From: Elusimicrobiota bacterium
Lineage (GTDB): Bacteria > Elusimicrobiota > Elusimicrobia > UBA1565 > UBA9628
DNA: 64,000 bases
Direction of reading: 5' to 3'
NCBI GenBank assembly: GCA_016182905.1
Contig: JACPFR010000057.1
Span: 1 to 64,000 of the forward strand
A program made the translations under genes and the position numbers. The first letter of the stretch is position 1, and each line of letters opens with the position of its first letter. This document shows, one piece after another, positions 38,478 through 48,716 of the stretch. Below the pieces are notes generated by a model, which saw only the letters and a list, made by a program, of their open reading frames with translations, was not told the DNA's origin and did not search any database.

Positions 38478-40674
38478 GGCCGGAGCGCCTCCTCAGGACC
38501 CATTCGCCGAGGAACAGGAGCCCCGCCAGGGCCAGCCAGAACGGCGACGCGAACGGCCGCAGGCGCCGGAGCGTCTCCCCGCGCGGGCTCGGGGGCGGGA
38601 GCAGGTCGAGCAGCGCGGAGGCGCGCGCCGAGGAGAGGTCCACGAAGGTCCCGCCGCCGGCCGCGGCGGCCTTGGCCAGCCAGCCGCGGTCCATCGGCTC
38701 GTCCTGCACCGGCTCCCAAGCGAAGCGGACCTCGTCCTCGCCCCACGGCCGGCCGCGCACGCGCGCCGAGGCGCGGACCTTGTGGGCGCCGGGAGCCAGG
38801 CCCAGGAGCTCGACGGCGTAGGTGCCGGGCTCGGTCAACCTCGCCGGGACCTCGAGGGCCCGTCCGTCGGGCCCCTTCCACGTCACGGTCACGCGCGTGT
38901 CCGCCGCCGGCGCGGGGCCGAAGCCCTCGTCGAAGACGCGCAGCGACAGGCGCGCCGGCTCGCGCGGCGGCACGCGGTCGGGCAGCGGGGCGAACTTCAC
39001 CTTGGACAGGTCGAGGCCGCCGGTCAGGTACTGCACCGCGCGCGTCCAGAACCGCGCGTAGAAGCCCGCGGCGTCCGGGTCGGCCGCCGCGCCGAGCTTC
39101 CAGCGCCACGACGAGTCGGTGGAGATCAGCATGACCTTGCCGCGCCCGAAGGAGCGCACCGCGGCCACGGGCAGGGGCTTGCCGTCGTCGGTGCTTTGCC
39201 CGGCGTGGTACGCGAGGACGGTGGCGCCCTGGCGCACCGAGGCGAAGCGGCCCCAGCCGTCGAGCGGCGGCAGGGCCGCCCAGGCGCGCTGCGACGCCTC
39301 CGGGGTCTCGTAGAGGCGGACCAACGGATGCTCGGGCGGGCCGGGCCGGGGGGAGAACAGGCCGGGGACGAAATCGGGCGCGCGGGCGGAGAGCGCTACC
39401 GGCAGCGCCTCCTCCAGCGGCGAACCCTTGTAGCCTCCGGAGGAAAAGGCGTTGTCGCCGCCCTTGACGAGCAGGGCCCCGCCGTTGAGGACGAACCTCT
39501 TGAGCGCGTCCAGGTGCTGAGGCGGCAGGCGGAAGCGGGCGGCGGAGAAGTTCTCCAGGATGAACAAGTCGAACTGGGGCAAAGCGCGGCCGAAGATCTC
39601 GTCGACCGGGAACGGGATCAAGGACAGCTCGGAGTCGGGAGCGGGGGAGGGGTTCTCCGGGTTGCGCAGGATCACGAAGGAGACCAGCTCGTGGTTCGGG
39701 TCGGCCTTGAGGAACTCGCGCAAGGCGGAGTATTCCGCGCTCGGGCGGCCGGCGAGGTACATGATCCGGTACTTCTGGCGCACGGTCTCCACGCGGAACT
39801 CGCGCGCCCTCTCGCGCCCGCCGCCCGAGGCGACGAGGCGCAGGCGCGCCGTGCCGAGAGCGTCCGCCGGGGCGGCGAGCTCGACGGGGAAGGTCTCGAG
39901 GTCGGCGTTGACGCGGCGCTTGACCCGGCCCACCTCGCGCCAGCCGCCGGGGGCGCTCTCGTCGGCGCGGGACAAGGTCACGGTCGCGTCGCGTCCGGCG
40001 AGTCCGGTGGCCTCGACGCTCGCCGTCACCGGGATCGCGCCGTGCAGGAAGGCGAAGTCGGGGGCCTTCAGGTCGAGGAAGGCGGCGCCGGTCTCGCGCT
40101 TCGTCGGGCCGACGCCGAGCATGTCCACGGGCGAGCCCAGCCCCGCGAGCAGCCGGCCGAGGTCGCCGCCGCCCTCGGCGATGCCGTCGGTGACGAGCCA
40201 GGTCCGCGCGGGGGCGCCCTCGGCGGGCAAGGCGTCGGGAAGGCTCTGGTCGGGCTTGAAGGCGGTGCCCTCGGCGGCGGCCGCGTCGAGCTTGTCGAGG
40301 CCGCCGAGCGGCCGGGCGCGGTCGGAGACTACGGTCACGGTCGCCTCCGCGCGGGACTCGATGGCGGCGCGGTTCTTCTTGAGCCAGGCGACGGCCTGGG
40401 CGAGGCGCGAGGCGGCGCCGGGCGCCTTGCCCTTCATCGTGTGGCCCGCGTCGAGGAGGATGAGCAGGCGGGGCTTGGCGAGCACGCCCTCGCGCGCGAG
40501 GACGGAGGGACGCAGGAGAGAGAGCGCGAGCGCCGCCGCGGCGAGGCCCCGGAGGACCAGGAGCGAGCGCCGCGCGGGCGAGCGGCGGGCGTGGGCCCAG
40601 AACGCGCCGGCGAGGACGGCGACGGCGAGCCAGGTCCACGGGCCGGCGGAGGACTCGAGGCCCCAGGACCTCAT
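38470..40674 (-). CDS. Glutamine-amidotransferase-like membrane protein of the Bat operon
   Basis: This is a 734-residue protein. Two N-terminal transmembrane helices are followed by a VWA-like segment with a degenerate metal site (LLILLDAGHTMKG). The central region ~285-480 is a class I glutamine-amidotransferase-like domain (YRIMYLAGRPSAEYSALREFLKAD...FDLFILENFSAARF...LKRFVLNGGALLVKGGDNAF) without an evident catalytic cysteine, as in other operon partners of BatA. One transmembrane helix lies at the C-terminus (WLALAGLLFLGEWVL). It overlaps both neighbours by 4-8 bases. A scaffold role in the envelope is inferred. Confidence 0.82.
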   Translation of the reverse strand: MRSWGLESSAGPWTWLAVAVLAGAFWAHARRSPARRSLLVLRGLAAAALALSLLRPSVLAREGVLAKPRLLILLDAGHTMKGKAPGAASRLAQAVAWLKKNRAAIESRAEATVTVVSDRARPLGGLDKLDAAAAEGTAFKPDQSLPDALPAEGAPARTWLVTDGIAEGGGDLGRLLAGLGSPVDMLGVGPTKRETGAAFLDLKAPDFAFLHGAIPVTASVEATGLAGRDATVTLSRADESAPGGWREVGRVKRRVNADLETFPVELAAPADALGTARLRLVASGGGRERAREFRVETVRQKYRIMYLAGRPSAEYSALREFLKADPNHELVSFVILRNPENPSPAPDSELSLIPFPVDEIFGRALPQFDLFILENFSAARFRLPPQHLDALKRFVLNGGALLVKGGDNAFSSGGYKGSPLEEALPVALSARAPDFVPGLFSPRPGPPEHPLVRLYETPEASQRAWAALPPLDGWGRFASVRQGATVLAYHAGQSTDDGKPLPVAAVRSFGRGKVMLISTDSSWRWKLGAAADPDAAGFYARFWTRAVQYLTGGLDLSKVKFAPLPDRVPPREPARLSLRVFDEGFGPAPAADTRVTVTWKGPDGRALEVPARLTEPGTYAVELLGLAPGAHKVRASARVRGRPWGEDEVRFAWEPVQDEPMDRGWLAKAAAAGGGTFVDLSSARASALLDLLPPPSPRGETLRRLRPFASPFWLALAGLLFLGEWVLRRRSGHA

Positions 40675-43454
40675 GGCGCGGCCGCCTTCAGCTTGTCGAG
40701 GATGGCGGCCTGGTGGACGGCGTCGGACTTGTACGAGCCGGTGAGGGAATACATGACGACGTTGAGGGTCAGGCGCTTGGCCAGCTCGCGCTGGGGCTCG
40801 CCCCCGGGGACGCAGGCGCGCAGGGGCTTGCCGAGGGCGTCCTTCGCCCAGGCGCCGAGGGCGTCGTCGCGGGTGTAGAGGACGGCGACGCGTCCGCCCC
40901 AGTCCACGCCCTCGAGGGCGCCGTGGACGCGGACGCGGCCGGCGGGGCCGCGGAGCAGGAAGAAGGTGCGGAACAGCACGTGGTCGGGAGGGAGGGGTTT
41001 GAGCGCGGAGTCGGGCAGGACGCGGGGGAGCTCGCGCCGCAGCCAGCGGTCGAAGGACCCGGGGGGGCCGCCGCCGGAGTCCTCCACCCAGAGGAAGCCG
41101 CCGCCGGAGATGAACTGACGCAGGCGGCGCAGCTCGTCGTCGCGCAATTCAGGCGGGGCCGAGGTACCGGCCAGGTAAACGAAGGGAGAGGAAAAAAGAG
41201 CGGGGTCGCTCAAAGAAATGGCGCGGCGCGCGGGGGAGACGCGGACGCTGGTGACCTCGCCGAGCCATGCCGCGATCATGTCGGGAGCGTCGGGGTAGGG
41301 ATCCCAGGTGTCGCCGAGCTGCAATTGCGTCCAGACGAAGCGGTCTCCTTGTTGGGCTCGGGCACGCGATGGGAACGAGGACAGACAAATAAAAATAAAT
41401 AAGGCTGTCGCCCCCGCGACCTTCCCCGTGGCTTTATGGGTCGCGAGCGGAGCGGGGCGCAACGGCAACGACAAAAACATTTCAAGGATCAACATGAGCG
41501 CCGCCAGGCCGAGAAGCCAAACGGAAAGATCTTTTCCGTAAACGGAATCGAGAAATTCATTCTCGAGATCTTCAACCTCGCACGAGCGCCATGGTGGAGA
41601 GCTCGAAGGCAGCAAGTCGCTCTCCCCGCGCGACGGATCGATATTGGCGGCGAAGGTCACGCTGCGAACGCCGTCCACGAACGTATATAAGCCGGGCGTC
41701 GAAGCTTCCGGCAAAACGGCCCTTCGGCCGGAAACCGACAACGACGTGCGACGGCCCTCGGGCGAGATCACCGTTATCCGATCCGGCGCGGCTTCGCCGC
41801 GCGACCACTCGCGGACGATCGGGTCTCCAACCTTTACTTTTCTTGCGGCGTCGCGGGCGGACTCGGGGACGCTCAAGGCCAGGCAGGCGCGGGCCCAAGG
41901 GATGAAGAACGGCTTGAGGCCGAGATTCGTCCAGCCGGCGTCGAGAGGAGACGCCCACACGACGGCCCGCCCTCGTCCGATGCTCCCGGCGACGAGCAGC
42001 GGCTCCCCGGAGGCCGCGCGCGCCCACACCTCGGACCCGGCGGCGGGCTCGAGGAAGAAGATCCGGCGCACGACGACCTTGGATAAGTCCAGATCTCCCC
42101 AGCCCGACGTCGCTTCGCCCTCGCGCGCGGCCTTTATTCCCGGCGCGGACGGCTCGTGCGCCGCCCCGAGCCGCGCCGGAAGCCACGGATACGCGGCGAG
42201 GTCGGCCTCGTTGCCCCTGACTCCCGGGATGAAGACGACGCCGCCGCCCCGCTCCGCGAACGCCTCGAGCGCGGCCGAGAGCCCGGGCGACGGGCGCGAC
42301 GCGTCGGCCATCATCACGGTCCCATATCTGGTCAGGTCCGCCTCGTTCCAGCGCGCGGCCTCCAGGAGGTCCGCGTCGCGGCCCGCCAAGGTCTCGCGGC
42401 CGCCGCCGAACAGCTCGCGCAGGAACCAGCCGGTCTTGCCCGCGCGGAAGAACTGCGGGTCGGAGTACAGCACGAGCACGCGCGGCGACGGCCGGTGGGC
42501 GATCGAGAAGTGCGCCTGGTCGTCCTCGGCGAGCGCCCCGGCGCGGGCGGCGACGCGGCCGGTCCAGGACGGGGCGGCGCTCTGCTCGGCGGCGGGAAGG
42601 GCCAAGGCCGCGCGGGCCTCGCCGCCGGCGGGGACGGAGGCGGAGACGGAGCCGGCGCGGCGGTCGCCGACCCACAGGTCGAGCGGTGTGACGGCGGGAG
42701 CGCCCGAGGCCGCGAGGCGGACCTCGACGCGGGGAGAGCGCGCGCTCGAGTCGGGAGCGGGCCCAGCGGAGGCGATCCAGGCGTTGGGCAGGGCCGGGAA
42801 GCGCAGTCCGACCACGGCGGCGCCCTCGGCGGGCGCAGGGGCGGCCTCGCGCAAGCCGTGCTCCGCGCCGTCGCCGAGGACGACGACGGCGCGCTTGCGT
42901 CCGCGCGGCGCCTCCTCCAGGGCCTTGCGCGCGTCGGCCAGGGCGGCGGCGGCGTTCGTGCCCCGCCAGCCCGGGCGCGCGGCGGCCAGGGCCGCGTCCG
43001 CGGCGCGAGCGTCGCCCCACGCGAGCGGCGCCTTGAGCTTCTCGTCGAAGACGCCCACGGCGACGCGGTCGCCGGGCGCGAGGCGCTTGAGCAGGCGCCG
43101 GCCCGCCTCGCGGGCCGCGTCGAAGCGGACGGTGACGCCGTCGCGCGCGCGCGTCGAGTAAGACGCGTCGAGCAGGAGCACGAGGTCGAGGCCCGCGCCG
43201 CCCGCCGCCGCGTCGCCGCGCCGCGCCGGGGCGGCGGCCGCGAGAATGAGCGCTGCGAGCAGGACGCAGCGCGCGGTCATCAGGAGAAGCTCGCGCAGGC
43301 GCGCCTTGGGGCGGGCGCGCGCGTCCACGGCCTTGAGCAAGGTCAGGTCGGAGAACGGCACGCGCCGCGCGGCGCGCCGCGACAGCAGGTGGACGACGAC
43401 GGGCAGGGCCGCGAGCGGCAGGACCCACAGCGCCGCCGGGAGGCCGAACCTCAC
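40671..43454 (-). CDS. BatA-type VWA membrane protein fused to a DUF4159 domain
   Basis: This 927-residue protein starts at GTG 43454, overlapping the DUF58 gene stop (GTGA). Residues 1-80 are the BatA/aerotolerance N-terminal membrane domain (LPLAALPVVVHLLSRRAARRVPFSDL). A VWA domain follows with the metal-site motif LLDASYSTR. A transmembrane helix near residue 675 (VWLLGLAALMLILEMFL) would normally end such a protein. Here the frame continues through a second hydrophobic stretch that looks like a signal peptide (GATALFIFICLSSFPSRARAQ) into a DUF4159 domain (PDMIAAWLGEVTSVRVS ... LRQFISGGGFLWVEDSGGG). It therefore appears to be a fusion of two usually separate genes. Confidence 0.85.
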   Translation of the reverse strand: MRFGLPAALWVLPLAALPVVVHLLSRRAARRVPFSDLTLLKAVDARARPKARLRELLLMTARCVLLAALILAAAAPARRGDAAAGGAGLDLVLLLDASYSTRARDGVTVRFDAAREAGRRLLKRLAPGDRVAVGVFDEKLKAPLAWGDARAADAALAAARPGWRGTNAAAALADARKALEEAPRGRKRAVVVLGDGAEHGLREAAPAPAEGAAVVGLRFPALPNAWIASAGPAPDSSARSPRVEVRLAASGAPAVTPLDLWVGDRRAGSVSASVPAGGEARAALALPAAEQSAAPSWTGRVAARAGALAEDDQAHFSIAHRPSPRVLVLYSDPQFFRAGKTGWFLRELFGGGRETLAGRDADLLEAARWNEADLTRYGTVMMADASRPSPGLSAALEAFAERGGGVVFIPGVRGNEADLAAYPWLPARLGAAHEPSAPGIKAAREGEATSGWGDLDLSKVVVRRIFFLEPAAGSEVWARAASGEPLLVAGSIGRGRAVVWASPLDAGWTNLGLKPFFIPWARACLALSVPESARDAARKVKVGDPIVREWSRGEAAPDRITVISPEGRRTSLSVSGRRAVLPEASTPGLYTFVDGVRSVTFAANIDPSRGESDLLPSSSPPWRSCEVEDLENEFLDSVYGKDLSVWLLGLAALMLILEMFLSLPLRPAPLATHKATGKVAGATALFIFICLSSFPSRARAQQGDRFVWTQLQLGDTWDPYPDAPDMIAAWLGEVTSVRVSPARRAISLSDPALFSSPFVYLAGTSAPPELRDDELRRLRQFISGGGFLWVEDSGGGPPGSFDRWLRRELPRVLPDSALKPLPPDHVLFRTFFLLRGPAGRVRVHGALEGVDWGGRVAVLYTRDDALGAWAKDALGKPLRACVPGGEPQRELAKRLTLNVVMYSLTGSYKSDAVHQAAILDKLKAAAP

Positions 43455-44309
43455 CGCGCGAGCAGGCGCCCCAGCGCCGCCTCCCAATGCCCGCCGGTCT
43501 CCGCCGTGGCGTAGGCCAGGCCCGCGCGGCGCAGCGCGACGGCGTAGGCCTCGGCCTGCCGCGCGAACGCGGCGCGGTAGGCGGGCGCCGCCTCGCGCGC
43601 GTCCACGAACAGGGGCTCGCCGCCCTCCAGGCCCTCCATCAGGCAGGGCCCGTCATACGGGAAGTCGCGCTCGTCGGGGTCGATGGTCCGCAGCACCAGC
43701 ACCTCGTGGCGCCGCGCGGCCAGGCCGCGCACCGCCTTGAGCGCGCCCGCCGTGTCGCCCATCAGGTCGCTGATCAGAACCACCATCCCGCGGCGCGGCA
43801 GCTCCTCGGCGGCGGCCTCGATGGCGCGGGCGAGGTCGGTCTCGCCGGAAGCCTCGACCTCGCTCAGCGCCGCGTCGAACGCGCCGAGTTGGGCCGCGCC
43901 CGCCCGCGGGGACAAGGAGAGCTTCGCCTCCGTCCCGAAGGCGACGAGGCCGGCCTCGTCGCCCTGCGAGAGCGCGAGCCACGCGACGCCGGCCGCCGCG
44001 CGGCGCCCCAGGTCGAGCTTCGACGGGCGCCCCGCGCCCGCGTAGGCCATCGAGCCGGAGCGGTCGAGCAGGACGAAGACGGGGATGCGGTCCTCGGAGC
44101 GGAACTCGCGCACGTAGAAGCGGTCGAGGCGCGCGTACGCCTTCCAGTCGATGCTCCGAGACTCGTCGCCGTAGGAGTACGGCCGGTGCTGGGCGAAGTC
44201 GCGGGAATGGCCGCGGGCCAGCGAGCGGTGCTTGCCCGGCGCGCCGGACAGGCCGGAGGCGCGTCTCGGGGAGAGCGCCAGGCCTTTCAGCCGGGCCTGC
44301 GACTCCGGA

Positions 44310-44323
<14 letters not shown>
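43451..44323 (-). CDS. DUF58 domain protein
   Basis: This 290-residue soluble protein is the usual partner of MoxR ATPases. It has the DUF58 core YSYGDESRSIDWKAYARLDRFYVREFRSED and a VWA-like metal site LLDRSGSMA. It overlaps moxR by 14 bases and the BatA fusion gene by 4. In studied systems MoxR-DUF58-VWA proteins act as chaperones or scaffolds for envelope or metal-enzyme complexes; the target here is unknown. Confidence 0.92.
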
Positions 44324-45298
<975 letters not shown>

Positions 45299-45302
<4 letters not shown>

Positions 45303-46369
45303 GAGGGTAGCCTACCTGTTTTGCGCCGCAGGCTCCAGGCCAGCAGGACGACGGCGCCGAGCGCCGCCAGGCCCCACAGCGCCAGCTTGCGGGCGGGCAG
45401 CGGCTTCTCGATCGGGATCCGCGGCGTCGAGGCCAGCAAGCCGGGCACGGCCGTGGACCCGGCCTTGAGCGCCGCCAAGGTCCCGACCATCAGCTCGTCG
45501 GCGGCCGGGCCGCGTCCGAACAGCTGATAGCCCCAGTAGCCCCACGGCAGGTAGCCGACGGAGAGCTTGTCCGCCGGGCCGGACCGGGCCCACGAGTAGA
45601 CGGCGACGGGTCCCGCCGCGGTGGGCGCGGACCGCACCGGCGCGATCCGCTCCGCCGGCACGCCGGCCGACGCGGCCGTCAGCTCGCGCACGATCGCCGC
45701 CTGCTCTCCGGGCTTAGTCGCGTCCGCCTCCGACAGCTTCTGGAACAGGATCTCCGAGCCCGAGCCCTGGACGACGAGCACGAAGCCCTTGGCCGTCTCC
45801 GAGTCCAGCAGCGCCCGCGAGCGCAGCCCGCCGCCGAGCGACAGCTCCAGCTGGCCGTCGAGGCTGCGCTTGACGCCCGCGCTCTGCACCGCGCCCTCGA
45901 CGCGCCCGGTCTGGATCGCGCCGAGCAGGGAATTGACCATCGCCTCCGGGGCCGCGCTCATCAGCACCGCCAGGTGCGGGGTCCCGCCGGTCCCGAACAA
46001 GGCGATGATCACCCGGTCCTCGCCCGCGAGCTGGGCGCGCAGCATCTGAGCCGTCAGGCCGTTGCGGAACACGCGCGTCTCCACGCGCCCGCTCGAGCGA
46101 TAATCCTGCCGGCTTCCCTCGCGCAGGCCGCCCAGGACGTCGTGGAGATAGCCGCGCGTCCCCGCGGGATTGTCGAGCGGCGCCGAGGGGGCGCGCTTGA
46201 CGATGAAGGACGCCGTCTCCGGGCCCTTCAGGGCGATGACGGCGTTGCGCACCTTCCCTTCGCCCAGGACGTCCTTCCAGCCGGGAGGGGCCTCGAGCGT
46301 GGGGGCGGCGGCCTGGGAGAGCGCCGCGGAGAGGGCCAGGAAAAGCGAGGCGTAGACGGTGTTTCTCAT
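45299..46369 (-). CDS. Secreted or periplasmic membrane-anchored protein of unknown function, first gene of the MoxR/Bat operon
   Basis: This 356-residue protein is not recognised. A signal peptide covers residues 1-21 (MRNTVYASLFLALSAALSQAA). The body is mixed alpha/beta with two repeated-looking halves. A C-terminal transmembrane helix (LALWGLAALGAVVLLAWSL) is followed by RRKTGR, giving a type I topology with the body outside. It starts the seven-gene operon. Upstream, TTGCGG and TAAACT (16-base spacer) lie about 10 bases before the ATG, with no Shine-Dalgarno. It may be the periplasmic partner of the VWA proteins; that is inference. Confidence 0.78.
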
Positions 46370-46426
46370 CGTGGGATTGAGTTTATCAACTCTGGACCCC
46401 GCCGCAATACCATCCTCAAGGATAGT

Positions 46427-47131
46427 TCAGCCGGCGGGCTTCGCGGGCACGGCGGCGATGACGAAGAACGAGGCGACGCCGGCGGACAGGTGCTTGAGAG
46501 TGTGGCCGCTGACGATACCGATGGAGGAGAACACCTGACGGTCGTAGGTCTCGAGTGCCTTCGCAAGGACATAAAAAGCCACGGCGACCATCAGGAGACG
46601 CCCATCCAGATATTTTCGCGGGAACAGGAGCAGGATCAACGGCAGGAGGACCAACGGCAAGAATTGCACGAGCATGTATGCCCTCAGATCGCCGGTCTCA
46701 CGCCAATACAAAGCGCTCGCGATGCCGAGCGCGAGCAGGACCGGCAAGGTCTTGACGCTCGTCACCCGTTCCTCGAGCATCATCGAGAACAAGGCCATGA
46801 ACGCCACGGTCATGGGCAGGCGGTCCCAGAGGAGGGTCGCGTCGGAGGGAGCCTGATGATAGTACGCCGAGCCGAGGCTCACCAGCAGGACCCCGGCGCA
46901 CAAGGTCGTGTACGCCGGGCGGTTCATCAAGGGCTTTCGGCGCAGGCCGTACAGGCCGACGGCCAGGAACGCCGCGTTCGACATCACGTCGCCGAAATTG
47001 GGAAGTCCGAACAGGGGCCGTACGTCGGCGAAGGCGTGGTACGCCTGATCCTGCGGTATAGGCGCGTGGAGGAAAACGGCGAGCGCGGCGGCGGCCGAGA
47101 TCGCGACGAGGGTCAGCGCCCCTCGCGCCAT
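46427..47131 (-). CDS. Alkaline ceramidase-like integral membrane hydrolase (CREST superfamily)
   Basis: This 234-residue protein has about seven transmembrane helices. Sequence landmarks of the bacterial (phyto)ceramidase-like family are PNFGDVMSNAAFLAVGLYG, GSAYYHQAPSDATLLWDRLPMTVAF, and the late histidine motif SGHTLKHLSAG. Ser, Asp and His residues at these sites form the zinc-dependent hydrolase centre in the CREST superfamily. The substrate is unknown; a membrane lipid amide or ester is likely. The ATG at 47131 lies 19 bases inside the caspase-like gene, so the two are cotranscribed and probably coupled. Confidence 0.82.
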   Translation of the reverse strand: MARGALTLVAISAAAALAVFLHAPIPQDQAYHAFADVRPLFGLPNFGDVMSNAAFLAVGLYGLRRKPLMNRPAYTTLCAGVLLVSLGSAYYHQAPSDATLLWDRLPMTVAFMALFSMMLEERVTSVKTLPVLLALGIASALYWRETGDLRAYMLVQFLPLVLLPLILLLFPRKYLDGRLLMVAVAFYVLAKALETYDRQVFSSIGIVSGHTLKHLSAGVASFFVIAAVPAKPAG

Positions 47132-48552
47132 TGCGGCTCCTGCTCGGTGTTGTACTGGCGCCGCGCCACCTTGGCGACCTCGGGCTTGAGGTACTCGAAG
47201 GCGGCCTTCAGGTCGCTGCCCTTCTCCTTGAGGCCTTTCAGGAAGAAATAGGTGAACAGGCCGTGGCCCTTCTCTTGATAGGAGTTGCTGATCTGATCGG
47301 ACGACGACGCGGCGATCACCGTGATCCCGGCCCCGGCCTCCGCGGTCTTCACCGCCACCAGCGGCCGCGCGCCCTTGGCCAGCACCGAGCGTCCGCCCGC
47401 GCCTGAGAAGCAGGAGTCGAGCACGACGGTCGTCTTCTTCGTCGGCAGCTTGCCCAGGGCCGCGTACAGCTTCGCGAGCGGGTAGCCCGTCTCCTCCAGG
47501 TAGGTGGGATCGCCGTCGTACGGCACCAGGAAGGCGTCGCCGGTCGTCGCGTTGGGCGAGCCGTGGCCGGAGAAGTACACCAGCACCTCGTCGTCCTTCT
47601 CCACGCGGTTGGGCAGCCACTTGTCGAAGTACTTGTCGAAGTCGCTCTTGGCGGCGGCGTCGTTGCTCAGGACGACGACGTTCTCCTCGGGATAGCCGAG
47701 CACGGCGGTCGCGTACTTGCCCATGAGAACGGCGTCGCCGGCGGCGAAGTCCGCGAGGGGGAGCTTGGTGCGGTAGCGCTCGATGCCGATGATGACGGCG
47801 TGTCCCTTGCGCTTGGCCCGGGCCGAGGGCACCTGGTCCACGTCCGACCAGCCGGGAACGGGGGGCGCGGGCTCCTCGACCGTCGCGCGCGCGGGCGCCG
47901 CGGCGATCGCGGCGGGCCGGGCCTTGCCGAGCTGCTCCCAGGGCCGCTCGGCCTCGAGGACTCCGCCGAGCTTGCCGATGGCGTCGGTGAACGCCGCGCC
48001 GAGCGCCTGCTTGATGCCGTTGCCGGGGATGCCGCCGCCGCCGGCCGTGCCGATGCCGCTGCCGGTCAGCTCGCCTTCCCAGACGTCGACGTTGTTGGCG
48101 TCGCGCAGGATCAGTCCGATGCGGATCTCGCCGGTCACGCGGACCATGAAGCCGGCGCCCCATTGGGCGTACACCTTGGTCACGGTGGCCTTCAAGGTCG
48201 CGCCCGCGAGGTCCTTGCTCCGCGTCACGGGCCAGCCGACTCTTCCGAGCTCGGTGTTCAGGGCGTCGGAGACGACCTCGGACCAGCGGACGTTGAGGTT
48301 GTAGCCGATGGGGCCGCGGAACTCGCCGCCGCCGGATTCGTCGGAGACCTTGCCGAGCAGCAGGCGGGGGAGGCGGTCGGAGGGAAGACGCGCGCCGGGG
48401 GCCTGGGTGGGCATATAGGTGAAGCCGCCCGAGCCGGAGGACGCGCGCATCATGCCGGTGGACGCCAGACCGCCGCCGTCCGTCTGCTGGACGGCGCAGG
48501 CGGGAAGGAGGAAGGCGACGGCGGCGAGGAGCGCGAAAGTCAAAGTCTTCAT
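47113..48552 (-). CDS. Caspase-like (C14/metacaspase) peptidase lipoprotein
   Basis: This is a 479-residue predicted lipoprotein. The ATG at 48552 with GGAGGA upstream gives a lipoprotein signal (FLLPAC, lipidated Cys19); a longer frame lacks this. Residues ~55-200 form a lipoprotein-like beta domain (LLGKVSDESGGGEFRGPIGYNL...). Residues ~248-475 are a caspase fold: strand 1 GHAVIIGIERY, catalytic dyad H330 in VYFSGHGSP and C381 in VVLDSCFSGAGGRS, then TVIAASSSDQISNSYQEKGHGLFTYFFLKGL. Family members cleave after specific residues or act in signalling. Lipid anchoring puts this one on the periplasmic or outer side. It is followed by the ceramidase-like gene. Confidence 0.9.
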   Translation of the reverse strand: MKTLTFALLAAVAFLLPACAVQQTDGGGLASTGMMRASSGSGGFTYMPTQAPGARLPSDRLPRLLLGKVSDESGGGEFRGPIGYNLNVRWSEVVSDALNTELGRVGWPVTRSKDLAGATLKATVTKVYAQWGAGFMVRVTGEIRIGLILRDANNVDVWEGELTGSGIGTAGGGGIPGNGIKQALGAAFTDAIGKLGGVLEAERPWEQLGKARPAAIAAAPARATVEEPAPPVPGWSDVDQVPSARAKRKGHAVIIGIERYRTKLPLADFAAGDAVLMGKYATAVLGYPEENVVVLSNDAAAKSDFDKYFDKWLPNRVEKDDEVLVYFSGHGSPNATTGDAFLVPYDGDPTYLEETGYPLAKLYAALGKLPTKKTTVVLDSCFSGAGGRSVLAKGARPLVAVKTAEAGAGITVIAASSSDQISNSYQEKGHGLFTYFFLKGLKEKGSDLKAAFEYLKPEVAKVARRQYNTEQEPQWREGR

Positions 48553-48594
48553 CGAAAGGTCCTCCGTCAAGTTCCGGACAAGGTCCGCTCACGG

Positions 48595-48600
48595 ATTATA
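48595..48600 (-). promoter_or_regulatory. -10 box of the caspase-ceramidase operon
   Basis: A perfect TATAAT on the minus strand lies 42 bases before the ATG at 48552, leaving a ~35-base leader with a GGAGGA ribosome site. The -35 region is weak (TGGCGT at about 48623-48618). Confidence 0.5.
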
Positions 48601-48682
48601 GTGGGAAAAAGCGGGGAACGCCATGTTTTTGTCATTTAGAAGAAGGAGGCTCTCCGGATCCGTCGAATCGATCTGTCACTAA

Positions 48683-48716
48683 TGATAATCACTATTCCCG
48701 GGAACAGTGATTATCA
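48683..48716. repeat. 34-bp palindrome overlapping the oxidoreductase stop codon
   Basis: Arms TGATAATCACT and AGTGATTATCA flank a TTCCCGGGAA centre, with one mismatched pair. It overlaps the stop codon at 48714-48716. The core resembles the other 3'-end palindromes (CTATTCCCGGGAACAG against CTGTTTCCGGAAACAG). No U-tract follows on the minus strand. Confidence 0.75.

Noticed and set aside
48683-48716. Intrinsic terminator after the quinone oxidoreductase
   Set aside because: It is a strong palindrome, but no T-run follows on the gene's strand, so it is listed as a palindrome of uncertain role rather than a Rho-independent terminator.
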